Origin: Podila epigama
Lineage: Eukaryota > Mortierellomycota > Mortierellomycetes > Mortierellales > Mortierellaceae
Reading direction: 5' to 3'
DNA length: 34,517 nucleotides
NCBI GenBank assembly: GCA_015679605.1
Contig: JAAAVE010000041.1
Span: 1 to 34,517, forward strand
This document shows, in pieces, positions 21,053 to 34,517 of the stretch (position 1 is the first letter of the stretch; every line of letters starts with the position of its first letter). The notes below the pieces were generated by a model. It was not told the DNA's origin. It saw nothing but the letters and a program-made list of their open reading frames with translations, and made no database searches. A program made the translations under genes and the position numbers.

Positions 21053-24000
21053 TTATTCATCCTCGATGACTCTACCCTCCCAAATATCATGAAGACCAGA
21101 CATCTCTATCTTCTTCGCATGGAATTCAGCCACTGTGAGTAGAGCTGTATCAAGACCTGTTGTAACAATATGCACAATCGGTGGAATATCCTCCTTTTTG
21201 AACCCGAGGTGACCCAACGGCAAAGGTGTGTTGGGAAGAACATCCAGCGCGGGCTTGAACACAATCTGCTCCCGCGCCTGGAAGACCAATTGAGTTTCTT
21301 GTTTCCCTGCATTCGAACCTGGAGTAGAAGTTGTGGGGCCAGTAGCATTTGTTTTAAGGACTGGGTTGGGAGCTCCTTGGTTGACCTTTGTTGATTCATC
21401 TGTCTTGACGGCCTCCGTATCTGAAGCGACGCCGCTGTTGCTGTTGGGGGCTGCCTCCTGGCCTAGCATCAAGGCGGCATCATGCTCTATAAAGGAAGGA
21501 AGAATGATACTCGTCCTTGGCGAAGTCATTGGGTTTGATTGTATCGAGCTACTTCCAGCAACTATTGGCCCTCCTTGCGACATATTCCATGCCGGCGTCT
21601 TTTCGCCCATTTGAGATGGTACTGCACTACTGTCATTTCCTACCGCTACTTGTCCCTCGGACTGAGAGGCTGCAGTTCCGAGAGCAGCAACAACATCTTG
21701 ACTGCTTGACCTCAGTAACGATGTTCCTTGACCACTGCCATCATCTGTTTTATCAGCAGACCCAAGAATACCCGAATGAGGCGTAGTGTTGATGTCCGTG
21801 CCAACTCCTGTGCCGTCGAGATCCTTCAAATCCCTGTAATTGCGAACACTCAGCTCTTCCAAGAAACGCTGAAAGTTCTTTTCAACGCCTCGGAAAAGTC
21901 GGTAGTCGGTCGCAATATCAATGAGACCTGCAAATTGTGTTTTGCAAATATGCTCTATGACCGAGCTTTCCAGAGTTTGCCAGGATTCCATGAGCTGTGT
22001 CGTCGTTGGGAGCTTGGCAATCGTTGCTGAAGATGGGTTCTTGACGCGATCAAACCATTGGTCTAGCGTGAACGTGTTGATAGAGGCCACATCCACAGCC
22101 GGGACTGTATACTTTTGAAGACCAAGCGACCCCAGGGTGATGTTTGTAACGCGATGGATGACTGGCAATTGGTGCTCGGCATAGATGATATCACGTACAA
22201 ACTTTGCTTTCACACCTTGGACCGTGGCATGGGTACACTCCTTGTCCGACAAGAAGAATGGGAAGAAGGACAAGTCAAGGTCACCAACGGATACCTGGAC
22301 ACTACCGACAGCATTCCAGACTGAACGCATTTGACTCTTCAGAGACATGGCCGATTTTTCATCCGCAGGTGTTCCAGGAACAGCTCCTGAAGATGGTAGA
22401 GGCTGCAGTGTTGCTGTTGACAACAATGGCTTTTTCAATTCTTGCTTGGCTGCAGATTGCTTTTGCTCCATAGTGCTCGTCAACTTGGTCATCAGATTCT
22501 CAAAGACAGGCACAGTCTTGGCTCCAGCAAGGAGCCGCAATCCGGACAGGCGGGCCACGATGGCCTGTGAAAGTTGGCGATCCATGTCGGGTCCCTCCCA
22601 GTGATCTTGAAGGACAACTCGAGTCGGCTCCATCGCCAGAATCAGAATTCTCTTGTAATCATATGATAACATGGACGTTGTCCTCTTGGTCTGGACAATA
22701 ATCTCCATGACTGAACATGGGAAGACTGGGTGTCGGTTGACTTTTGAAAGAGTCTCAATGTTCACGCCTTCCATGACCAGATACCCTTCCAGCCATCCAC
22801 GTTCCATTGGCAAGAATTGGAGGTCGAGAGGTCCAGTCGATACAGAGAGCGAACGTGGATGGAAGGGTCTTAGCTTTGTCCTGAATCGAACCTCATCTAG
22901 CTTAAAGTCCATTTTACCAATTTGTGAGCCAAGGTCGCCTGTGATGCGAATCTGCCGTAATCTTGACATGACAAAGACATTGTAGCCCAAGAAGCTAGAC
23001 TCTCTCTTGCCGGGGACAAGTGCGGTCGATGTTCCGCCTGGAGTGCTGCCTCCAGCTGGGCCACTGCTGCCCGTGGCTTGAGATGAGAGCGAGGGTTCAA
23101 ATCCGTGGGTACTTGATGTTGAACGGCTCACCGTGAGACCATCTCGGATCAAATAGTTGGCTTGATCCATCCAAATCATTTTCATGAGCACCACAATCTC
23201 GGCTTGCCGCAAATCAAAGTCGACGCCAATCTCTCGGAAATCGACAGTAACTGAAAGAGTCTTTTTGTTCTGCTCTGCCTGACGCCTCGTCTCTGCAACA
23301 GCATTAAAGATCATACCCTTGGTCTCTAATTTGAATCCCTTGTCCTGCGAAAATATGTGATGCGTATCGGACGATGCTCCTCCAAAAGTGCCGGCGATAG
23401 TACTAGACGAGTTTCCTGCCCGATCAGAGTTGTGACTCATGAGAATGTGCCCTTGCTCAAAAGTCAGGACAGACATGACTTTGGCCATTGGCTGGCAGTT
23501 GAACTCGATCTTTGTCTTTTCTACAAAGAGATAGCAAGTCACCGCCAGCTCATGTCGCTTGGGACCTGTCTCAGCGAGCACCACGTCTGAAGCAGTTTGA
23601 GGATCATGATCAGCGTTCAAAGATGGTGTAACGGCGGGAACGAGTACGCCTGGTTCCGAATATTGTCGCTGTCGGCGGATTCCAACCTTGAGGCCTGAAA
23701 CAATATCCTGGAAGAAAGGAACAAGTGATGGATAGAACGTATTTTCACACGCATGAATATTCACCTCCGCATGAACTCTAGGGGGTCCAGCTGCCTCGAG
23801 CTCTGCAAGATTGTCACCGACAGGAATCTTGAGGTTAGTCCAAAGGGAAAGCCCTGGGATGATGAAACGATCAACTCCCGATACTTCTGTTCCAAGTGTA
23901 GCAAAATTTGAATCGGATTCCATGAACTTTGAGGATTTGGGAAGTTTGGCCACAAAGCTCTTGGGGTAGAAGCGGCACACACTCTTGCTGCATTGAAACG

Positions 24001-27000
24001 TATTTTCAATTTTCCAAATCACTGTGGATGATTGTGTTGGGGGTTGTCCTTCGCTCTTGAGTGTAGTGGCCGAGGATGACTGATTATCGGGCTTGGCAGG
24101 CTGTGTAGTTGTCGGGACAGAGGTATCCAGGCTTAAAGAGGTGACTAAGACCTTGCTGTTGTCATAGACGTCAATCAGGGTGGTGATGTAACGGACAATA
24201 GCAGGATCAATGTCAAGTTCGAATCCTGATACAAACGCCTCAGAGAGAATCTTTTGGTGACCTGGAGATTCCTTTGTAGCCTCCACCTGACAAGAGATCG
24301 TAGGGAACGCCATTCGATTCATCTTGGGATGGCTGCGCGATCTAAAATGCTCGTCCTTGGACTGGTCAAACCGGGGCACAAACTGAGCACAGAGCTGACT
24401 CAGAGTACCAGAAGATGTCTCTCCACTCTTGGTCAAGATAGCGATCGAAGTCGCAGAGATCAAAAAGGCTTCCACAGGGGTTTCACTCCTGTCCATGATA
24501 TCCTCTCTACGGTCGAGTGGGATGGCCACTGCGACATCGTCAATGTTCAAAAAGATCTCGGTCTCCTCCAACATTGATCGCGTATTGTCCTTGTAGGCTG
24601 GAACATCCACATCCAGGGACTTGATGATACGTTTAGTATTGTCTGCCAGCTTGGTCATTTCAGAAGCCTTAAGTTCCTTGCGCCGTTCCAGCTCATGTAC
24701 GTAGTAGGTATAGAGTCCAATGATTCGACTCACAGCCTGAGGTTGCATAAGCGCATGTACCTTGAGGAAACTGACATAAAATGAGCTGACAGTCGTGTGT
24801 CTGAACCGATCCTTGTCCGAAGTGTTGGGACTAAAGTTCTGGACATTGAGGTTGATCGTGATATAGGCAAGACGAAGTTTCCTCGCACGAATATCCTCGG
24901 CTCGCGAACCCAGGCGAATATTGCCTGCGTGGTGATTCAGTGAAAGGGTGATGTTTTGCGCATAGAGCCTCCACGCCAGCCTGCTCTTTCCTACGACATC
25001 CGCTGGATGAGATGCGATGGGAAGAGGGTTCGGATTATTCGTGATGACGCCCTTGAGAAGGTCAGACTCAAAGTACAAGATGGCAGAGGGACTGACAGCC
25101 GCAATACTCAGACCAGAAAGGGAAACCTTGATAGAGTAGAGCAAGTCGGGTGCAGCATTGGACTCGGAGGCGGTTGCGGGGGATACCGCTGTTGCTGCTG
25201 GTGCTGCTTTGGGTCCCTTGGACAAAATATCGATTAGTTCATTGACCTCAGCTCCAAGCAGAGACTGAGCTGTCAAGATGTGGTCCAACATATTGACATT
25301 CAATGTCATTTCGACAAAGTCAAACGACACGGACGACTCGAGTTTCTTTGGCTGTCGGATACCTCTTGTTAGAGCAGAGATGGAGGAACGTCTGGTGCGC
25401 GTCAGATGAACAGCATCACCAACGTTCATAAGACTGCCAGAAGCACGGATGACGGGAAGAGAAAAGCTGGCAGCGTGGCGATCCTCTAATAGCCTGGATC
25501 GCTCGTTTCCTTTAGATTTTTGCTGATTAGCAATAAAGTCTACTGACTGACGAAGAAGCTGCACTGTATACGTAAGCTGTGGCATGGAGAACGGCAGACC
25601 TGGCGGAATATCGTGGAGCATGATCATCAGATCGCCAGCCTCGTACTGGAACAAGAGAGAGGGAAGCATGTGTGACTCTAGCGTGAGCATCTTGAGAACA
25701 ATCTGGATCTTGAGCTCTCGAGGCGTTGCGGGTGTTGCGGCTGCCTTTGGTTTCTGGTTCGCCTTTCTCTCCGCCTCCCACTCGTTCATCACGCCCTGGA
25801 ATAAAAAGTCAAAGCTCTGCATGTTCTCCTCACGCCAATCCTTTGCAAACAGGTAAAGTTTGAGGATACTACGAGGAAGTGCGATGTTGACTTGTTTGAA
25901 GGTCACCAAGAGGTTGATAACCTCACGGGGAACGCTGACCTTGGTCTGCTTGGGCTTCTTGGCTGGTGTGAACTGACTGAGGGTGACTTCCGAGTTTATA
26001 CCAACGATACCAAATGTTAAGAGTTCCTTGGACGGCGTGGACATGGTACTGTCCTTGGTATAGATACGTTCCTTCAGGGACGAATTGATGCTACTAATAT
26101 TCATGGCCACCGATGCAATCAGCTTGTGGAAGCCAGATTTCGCCGCAGGTGAGCCGTCAGGATTGGAGCCAGAACTTTTAGCAATAGAAATGCCTTCAAT
26201 ATCCTGGTTTGGAAAAGTCCGCTGTTTGGCAAAGTTCAGGGCCGACACCTGAATCTGCGAAAAGATCACCTGTGCAGAGAGGTTGTGGGCCGTTAAAGTA
26301 ATGTGAATGGTTTCGACCACTGCCATGCCATTGAAGACGACATCGAACCGATCAATGACCTGAACAATCGAAGGCTCGTTCTCAACAGTTGGCGTGGCAA
26401 CAAGCTCTCGATTCATCTGGAACGATGGACGTGGTGACGATGGATCTATAGGGGGGAAAATCGTCAATACATTGCTTTAGAATCAATTCAATCTATCCAT
26501 TTATCATTTTTCATGAATATACAAACACGGTGATTGAGCCTTACTCTCCATGGATCTGCGGCCATCGGGAGACACCTTCTTGTCACTAGCCGACTCTAAG
26601 ATCTTGTTGAACTGTGGTGTAAAGATTCGTTCGACACGAAGGATATGGCGCGTGAAGGCAATGATGACCGGGTTCGCATCAATCTCTGCGCTCTTGAACC
26701 CAGTTTTGACTGCAATGTCCAAAAACCCAGTCGAGAGTCGGCTCGCCTCATTCGAGATGGGAACATCAGGGAACAAGCCTGCTTGAGCCAAGATATCCGG
26801 CTTGAATCTTGACTCGAAAATAAATTCGAGTCCCGCAAGACGTATCTTGTTCTCCATCTGTTCATCGTAAATCGCAGCCTCAAACTCCCCCAAATTCAGC
26901 TGCAAGGAATTGGCAGAGTATCGAAGGACCTCATACATCCACGACTCCTTTTTGACACCAGTTGACTCTGCTGGAAGTGTCCGCTTCCGCTCAAATACAT

Positions 27001-30000
27001 CTGAAAAGAGTCGACAGGAACGAAGGTCGTCCATCTCCCAGCTGCGCCAATTTGAGAACACTGATATGACAATGTCGTACATGGTATCCGTGCTAAATGT
27101 TTCCAGCTCTGGCTTCTTGAGAGAATCTTGAAGTGCAGTAGTGATAGTTTGTGGCATCAATCGCATGCAGTGACGAATATGAGCAAGCAGTTTCCAGCCA
27201 TCGTCATTGCGGTAGATCATGGTGCCCAGTCGAAGAGTAGTCGAAGGTCGCGTCAAGAAAACAGGATCCGTATTGATCTCCTTCTGTGCCGAGAACCGTG
27301 CGATTTCTGAAAAGAGGGTTTGCAGTTGTTTCGACCGACGTAACTGAAATCGCTTCAGGATTGTCTTGAGATCCTTCAAAAATGTAAGCCAGGAGCAAAT
27401 TGAGCCAGCTACAATTTCAGCCGACTGATTGATAACCATGACAGCCAGTTTTTCCAGGTTAGCGGAAAAGTAGTTTGGATTCGAGGACCGGACCAAACGT
27501 AGCTTGAACTGCTCAAAGGTGATATCTGCAATAACTGGCTCATTCAGGTATGAGAGATGGTTGATGCCCAAACGAGAAAACTGGTGTCGCGCATCGGGAA
27601 TGCCAAAAATCCGAGCCGTGGACGTCGACACGAAACGCGCGTTCAGCTTGAACTTTGTAAAGTCAACGTTCGCTCGGGACTCGACGACCTTGAAAGAGGC
27701 AATGTGAATTCTTCCTGGGACAAACTTTTCAAATTCCTCATCCTCATATTTCACAGCAGCAATGATGGCCGCGTCATCAAGGACGATATCGATCGCGCAA
27801 AGGTTGGCACTTGATAGCTCATATCGAGTCTTGATCATGTTAATGTCATCTCCGCCGTTAAGAGCGTCCGGCATCATAACATCCTGGATAAAGCGAAGAT
27901 GTACCCGGGGGATGTTGACGACAAACTGTTGGGAATGAAGTTTGCTCGGCTGCATCCTCGTCAAAAGTTCAACATACTCCATTTGCGTCACGTCAAGCAT
28001 CGTCTCCAAGTCCCATTCCTATGCAGAAAAAGTGGGATGGGTATGAAATAGTGAGTCAAACAGTCAAGGCAGATGCGGCACTCCCAGATAACACCATGCA
28101 TGTCATGAGCTGTTTTCTCTTACCTCAGCGTTGATAGCCTCCAAGAATTCTTGAATAATCTTTAACAGAATGGGTGTTAATAGAATCTTGACATCCTGAG
28201 TTGCTTCAATAATGATTGTAGTGCGCTTCTCATCCGAGTCTTCGCTTCCTTTGGGTTGAGCGGATGAAGTCGTGCCATCGCCGCTCCCCTTCGTACCGAA
28301 AGCCTCTTCAAAGTTGGCAAAAGGGTGGTGCCTTGGCATGTCCTCGAGGATCTCTCCAGTCTAAATGATACCACGATGAATTGATATGTTGAGCTTCCAT
28401 ATTTCATGCACTGCGATAGCCGACGAAGTGACTCTGTTGTCTTAGCATACCTGTGATTCCGAAAAAAGGACGCGTGGAGGAGGCAGATACGGATTCCGAA
28501 AGGCTGCAGACCGGCTAGTGGAGACGTTATATCTCTTCAGATAACTGCTATAAGGAATGGACCTTATAGGAACCGATGGTGCGCTTTTGTACTCATCATC
28601 GAACGTTTCCGCACCTAGAAACAAATTGTACAATGCAGCACATAAGTATTTAGCCAGGCGTCACGGCCATGTTTAATTGAATAATAGTGAAAAGAGGTCC
28701 TTTTCCTTACCTTCTTCAAACTCTGGGTAGAGGTATTCCTCATCATAAACACTCTCTTCATCACTCGAGTAACGCATATTCAGATCGTCATCCAAGTCGA
28801 TGTTGGGCTCCTGCGAGCCAGAGTCACTCTCAGTATCACTTGTAAGTAGATCGCCAATTGAAAACGTAGATGTCGTTCTAGGATATATTGCAAGTTTTTT
28901 TTTGTCAGCGCTTTAAAAAGAAAAAATCATTCAATTCTTACTCCAATCGCATTTACATGAGTTGGCTATTTACCTTCGAATTGTAGGTCCTTGGTTATCT
29001 CTTGGTGAACTGGTATTGGAGCGGTATTCAAACATGGATCCGTTCTCGGAGGCAATCTCAACGATCGAACCACTGCTCTTAATTGATTCTACATTCATGG
29101 CTGTAACGAGAGTGTCAGCGTAGAGTAACGTGTACAAATTGAAGATGGCTCAAAATATCTGATATCGATCCTACCTGCCGTATCTGACGTGAGAGGAGGA
29201 ACATATATAGTTCCAAAATGACCGCCCCGGAGATTTGGATGAGGCACGACTATGTTGTTGTGCAAAAGAATTGACATAATTAGTCACTATACGTGTTAAA
29301 CAGGTTCTCAACTACCATGCTCAAGCACCCCTTTGCAAGGCCACCTACGTTCGTTCTGATGGCCATATCCCTTCCTTGCATAAATGTACGGACATCGCAA
29401 GGTCTCTCTGTCCTGTTCCCGAACAAAGTTTTGTTGTTTCTCTCTTCTTTCTCTCCAGTTTCCAGCGCCTTGGTATACGGTAATGTCAAAGGCACAGTTC
29501 AAACTGGCAATCTCAACCCATGGCGCATGGTCTTGATTATTCTATAAAAAGAAATATGTACATTTTCTGTTTAAAACAAAAGTTTTCTGTCATGCAGGAA
29601 ACAGGAAAAAACACTACACTACAGTCACTTACTACATCGGTATCCTCCGCTTGGCCATCTTTGTTCGTTTCAGTCAAGGCCATAGATCGAACAACAAGTG
29701 ATTGCATCTTGAGGACGACACGACCAATATATCGTTCGTTGATTACATCGTCAAAATGGACAATGATACCATCCTTGAGGAGAATCTGACTAACAACATC
29801 TTCGCCCCATATAGAGACATCAACCTCTTTCACAGACAAATCCACAAACGTGATATCCGGTGGCGTCACCGTCGCGTACTCTGGCGGGAATGCATTATCT
29901 CCATCTACCAGATTGTAGGCAAACGCCTTGGAAAATGATGCGACACCCAGGAGGAAGGATGGCTTGATTTGTCCGTAAATGGACCCAAGATCCAGCTTCC

Positions 30001-33000
30001 AGTTGGCCACATATGTCGTCGTCTTTGGTAGCGGACCGAATAAACGGTGCGCGTAAATGTCAATCCCTGATATGTAAAAAAAGAAGCAAGGAAATGTACC
30101 AGGGTTACAAAGGTTAGAGTGAAATTGAATGATTGATATTATAAGACGTCGAGATAAGAAAAAATGCACTCACCTTCGATATAGAGATAATTTTGGGAAG
30201 GTTTGGCAAATCCATTGTCCTTGACAACTTGGCGGCTCCATGTCAAAGGGCTCAGGTTGACATGCATATCTAGTCATCAGTACACCATCTGGTAAGTCGT
30301 GTAGTCGTTGACGAGTACACCTTTCGGAACACGATATACGAAAAGGCAGAAAATCATCATTTCATGACGTACCCATATATACATCTAGGTTTCTCAGGTC
30401 CAGCTGGATTTCCGAGCAAGTAATCTCAGAGTAGTTCACACTGCTGTACAAGTTTTCAGGCAACATAAGAGTCGTGTTTGTCGTGACGAAGTGAACATAG
30501 ACCTCAAAGGGATCGCTTGGAGGCTAGAGAGAACAAAGAGTGAAATCAAACGTCAGCAGGTGCGAAACGTCAACCATCTGAGGTTTCTTTGACAGTATCC
30601 ATAAAATAGTTGTAATACCTTGGCATTGGCTTGTTTGTTTTCTGCCTTTTCCGTGCCTTGTACATCACTGCGCTTCATCCGGTACTCTTCCATCGTAACA
30701 AAGTTCAGATATAGACCAGCGTAGTTGTCCATAAGAATTAAGACATAGCGGATGACATTTCCAAATAGCTTGACAACCACCCTATCGCCCTGGCAACGTG
30801 TCAATGTGCGCTTTTAGTTGCATGCAAACAATTGTGCATTGGGGACATAAATACATCAACAACTGACGCTCAGACATACCTTCACATCCAAGTTCAACGA
30901 CTCTAGATGACTAGGGTCAACAAAGTCGTAATAGTCATATGTTCCTGTAATGGCAACCGAGGGAATGATTGCAAACTTTTTGGAGTCGGGAGTAGAAAAT
31001 TCTCCAAGCGTATGTGCCAGTGGCAATTGCAACTCTAGCCCGCCATTCAAAATCTAAAGGGAGAGTAGTCAACAATTGTAAGCATTAGTGCACACTAAGC
31101 ATTAACCGTTTGTGGGAGGGAAAAGATGTAGCGGCAACAGACTGACTGATATACCTCGACATCAAAAGTGATTGATGTCACTTCGGGGCTGTACTGGAGG
31201 AACGGAAGGACGACCTTACAGCTCAGAGTCTGTCCAGCAGCAATAATGAAGGCTAGCAGATATCCAATGTGTTAGTGTGTTAGTGTGTTAGTTGTCTGCT
31301 TGGATAAGAACACGTTTTGAATCATATTGTCAAGGTCCTACCATTCTCATCAAGTTCGGTCGGCTCATTAATAATGTTGTGCTCGTTGACATAAGTATAG
31401 AGCTGAAAGTTCGGCAGTTGAATGTCAAATTCATACTTGAACGGCACAAAGTACGCCATTTCAACAGAAGGGCCCGACGTCCAGTCCTTGGCGAGATCTT
31501 GGACCAAGGTGATGTGGTCTCGCAGCAAAAAGATTTTGGCACTGTCCAGCGTGAATTCAAAATCCCAGTCCCTTTGCGCATTCCAGACAAGCGGATTGTT
31601 GAGTTGACATGCTATCTATTACAATACCAAAGCATAGACTTTTAGAGTGAGATTTGAGTCCATATCTCAGTGTCCGTCGTTCAAGGGTGGGAAATCCTAC
31701 CTTCAGCTCCTTCAGTGCAATAAGTGGCGCGTAATTCACACTTGAAGTAGCGACAAGGTCCTGAAATTCAACAAGGACAACGTTTTTGTATCCCTCTGGC
31801 CCATAAATCATTGGAATGTTGACTGTGATCATTGATCCCTGTGCTGCTTTCATCTCGAACCACCCAAAGGGTCTCATAGACTTGCCACCCTGTACCGCCT
31901 GAAACTCGGGATCCTCATATTTCCAGTCCTAGAGGTGCAATGATGATGAGGGATATGCGTTTTATATCTTTTGCTTTTCGAAAAAAAAAAAAAAAAAAAA
32001 AATAGTTTGACAGACAGAGGGAAAAAAATGACACTTGCTGGTACCTTTGACTTTTCCTGAGTAGGTATTTTGATGGTGGCAGAGGAGCTAAAGGTGACTG
32101 AGATTTGAAGCATGGCGTGAATCCTGTCTTCGCCTGGTTTAGGTTCTGGTGTCGGTTCCAGGCTTCTGTACGCATTTGGAAAGAAAAAGTTTTGAATTTC
32201 CGCCCGCTGACGATCTGCCCATGGTCCGTAAGAGATGACTGCCTCGTCGATAATAAGTTCAATCGCCCATTCAGGAGGCAGATCATAATCAGCATATGCA
32301 CCGTACTTTGAAGGTTCTGGTACCTTTCCTAATTTCCAGTGATGCCCGCCCAAAAGAAAGAAGACGGGTTAAGAAATGAAAGAAAGAAAGAAACAAAAAA
32401 AGAAAGACGCTGGTACAATCGCGCTGAGTGGATGGACAAAAAATATACCTGCAACGTCAGTGATATAGCGCAATCCAAGCATGTTGCATTGCAGCACGTT
32501 ACGGACCATAGCATACTCCTCAAATTTGCCCTCCTTTAAATTATCGATCGAGATGTTTTGGTTGTATCGCGGAAGACCATGCCATTCCTCTGCCACCCTT
32601 CTGGAGACGCCGAAATGCCTTGTCCAGAATGATTTGATCGGTCGCAAAAGTTTTTCCTTTCGTGTTGGAGGTCGGGGTGGTCTAATAGAGAAAAAAAAAT
32701 AGTAAAAAAATCACGACTTTAATACGACGACTGGAGCTAATGCAGAAGGCAGACAACAAACTTTCCATACATACAGGCGTGAGATGTCGGGCACTTCTCC
32801 CATGCTGCGTCCAACAATAGCTGTATTATAATCTGCATTAGGTCGAAGGTCGATCGAAGGTGTCTCGAATGTGATGAGCAGTACTGTCTTGTACAAGTCT
32901 AAGGCAGATCGAGACTGGTAGAGTAAAATTTTGGATATGTTGGATATACGTCAATGATTGATGGCGACAAAATAAAACACAAGAAATTTGGAATGAACCC

Positions 33001-34094
33001 ATCAATGGTACCTTCGTTGCCGAGTACATGCTATTGGCCAAAGGAAATGACGCGACGAGTAATGAAGGCAGGTGAGCATTGCCCATGATGATGGCACCGG
33101 TTTCACAGACGATCTTGACCGGCAAGCAGCGTCGAAACCAGTTGTCCGCAGGCGTTTCTGGTGTGATATTAGTGGTGTCCATGTCCACTATTCATCATAG
33201 CATGTGTGAGAGGTTGCATTCTCCTGTTAGTTTAAAAATGTCTCCATTTGTTGCAATATCATGATGGCTCAACCTCTGACACGATCAAGTGGAAACTTAC
33301 CAGAAACAGTTTGATTTGCAGTGCTGTCTGGTGAGGATGTGAACGGCGAGGCATCTGGGTTAAGGCCTAATGTTTGAGCTAAAATATCGTAGGCTGGGGT
33401 CCTGTTATACATGAACCACTCGAGGCCGACGAGACGGCAAGTGATTCTGCAGTTATCCTTATCTGCAACTCCTAAACGATGAGCATTAATGATGATGATT
33501 TCGTGTTAGACCCTTGAGTATCACACAAATTTTCATCATTGCATACTTGGACAGGGACTTGACATGCCTTTGGTGGTAGCTCCATCTTTGGAGAAGCCCG
33601 AGTCCTCTGGAATCGGCTCGTCTTCTGTCCGTACATTCCACAGCCAGTACCGGAACGAGATGAACCCGTGTAAGACTGTAATAGTTTGGTTCCTTGAGTG
33701 GTAGCGAAAGTTTTTGAAAAGAATCCTGCCGCCCAACGGTGCTATCTGTAAGGATTCTATATCATAGTGTAAGAGACGCGGATGGAGACAAATGTCGATA
33801 GTGTCAACACTACATGAAAGACGGTGGGCAAGATGTGTGCAGAACAGGTGCGGAGCAAAAAAAAAAAAAGTCAAAGATAAAGGGTAACAGAGTTGGCTTA
33901 CCAAACTCGATGTATGCCTTCATATACCGCCAGGTGAACCAGCGGATCAGTTTTGACAGTAGCTGGGCGAAAACTCTGCTTGCGTAAAAGAGAAAGAAGA
34001 CGGCAACAAACACCACCACCAAGCAGTAGACCACAAAGGACCAAAACGCGGTGGTGTTGTTGTAATCTACAAGGTTGATGCTGCCTCCAGACAT
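21053..34094 (-). CDS. CSF1: Csf1 / BLTP1-family bridge-like lipid transfer protein
   Basis: Twenty-three exons: 33902-34094, 33547-33756, 33301-33471, 33012-33187, 32775-32914, 32449-32681, 32045-32328, 31701-31928, 31342-31615, 31155-31252, 30880-31053, 30619-30789, 30373-30523, 30174-30269, 29633-30066, 29316-29541, 29175-29249, 28974-29100, 28711-28877, 28451-28614, 28124-28360, 26545-28018 and 21053-26445. They sum to 10,896 nt, or 3631 aa; yeast Csf1 is about 2958. One membrane segment (about residues 16-38) is followed by the Csf1 opening LIRWFTWRYMKAYIEFESLQ, PLGGRILFKNFRYH and ITCRLVGLEWFMYNRT. Later landmarks are GPWADRQR...FFFP and GIDIYAHRLFGP. Family members are ER-anchored rods of repeating beta-groove units that move phospholipids between membranes; in yeast Csf1 supports GPI-anchor synthesis and growth in the cold. 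Residues of about 1112-1265 are acidic and Ser-rich, probably disordered. The start at 34094 has A at -3. Confidence 0.9.
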
Positions 34095-34517
34095 TCTAGT
34101 GAAAAAAAAACTTTTAGGCGTAAAGTGAGGTGTGAAATGAATGCAGTGGCTACGCTCTTCAATGGGACGTGAACTTTGGGGATGATGTGAATGGTTGCAC
34201 AAAGAGTGGTCCGAGTTTGGATGTATAGTTGGTGCTATTAAGAGTGCGACATTAGAGTAGATAGAATGAATTGTTGAAGTGCGTGTAGTGTAAAGGTTGA
34301 ATGGGTAGCACTGGTATGAAAGAAAGTAGAAATGGAAAGAATGTCAATGCGAGAAGTGTGGAGAATTGTCAAAATAGTCCATGACACAAACGACGTGTGT
34401 GTATGTGTGGTGATGAAAAAGGAGCTCAGGAGCAAAAGAGGGAGAGCCGGCGTGATTTCAAACTTTAAAAAAGCATATTTTTTTAAGTGCGCTGTGTGCT
34501 CTGATCGTCACGCTTGC
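34095..34517 (-). promoter_or_regulatory. Upstream region of CSF1 to window edge
   Basis: This holds the 5' leader and promoter of CSF1. The sense strand has pyrimidine-rich and CA-rich stretches (ACACAC around 34398-34410). No clear TATA box or conserved operator was recognised and no other gene is supported. Confidence 0.45.

Overview
This is a gene-dense stretch of a fungal nuclear genome. It holds seven protein-coding genes interrupted by about 50 GT-AG introns, mostly around 100 nt long. The protein set (Csf1, Dus3, an ABCC transporter, an Amt/Mep transporter, Rex1), the homopolymer-rich spacers and the high intron density suit an early-diverging, intron-rich fungus such as Mucoromycota/Mortierellomycotina. 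That placement is inference. All exon coordinates were derived by hand from splice motifs, reading-frame continuity and family conservation. In every model the exon lengths sum to a whole number of codons.

Layout: 239-3322 (-) is a Rex1/Rnh70-type DEDDh RNA exonuclease. 3485-9000 (-) is a full-length MRP-type ABC transporter. 9470-11540 (+) is a mitochondrial-looking HAD hydrolase of the CECR5/YKR070W family, divergent from the ABC gene across a 469-bp spacer. 11664-13130 (-) is an Amt/Mep/Rh ammonium transporter, convergent with the HAD gene. 13131-15437 is the largest gene-free interval; it carries a TATA box, three different 8-bp tandem repeats and nested palindromes. 15438-17355 (+) is an unrecognised four-exon gene. 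17574-20298 (-) is Dus3, tRNA dihydrouridine-47 synthase. 20390-20624 is a near-perfect 45-bp inverted repeat upstream of Dus3. 21053-34094 (-) is a 23-exon Csf1 gene, a giant bridge-like lipid-transfer protein that takes up more than a third of the window.

The genes do not form a pathway. Two act on structured RNA (Rex1, Dus3), two are membrane transporters, one bridges membranes for lipid flow and one is a probable mitochondrial phosphatase-like protein. I saw no CRISPR array, rRNA, tRNA, transposase gene or secondary-metabolite cluster. The most unusual items are the Dus3-upstream inverted repeat, the in-frame 66-bp minisatellite inside Dus3, the 5'-biased intron distribution in the two largest genes, a candidate 36-nt microexon next to a 37-nt intron, and the orphan gene with its repeat-rich upstream region.
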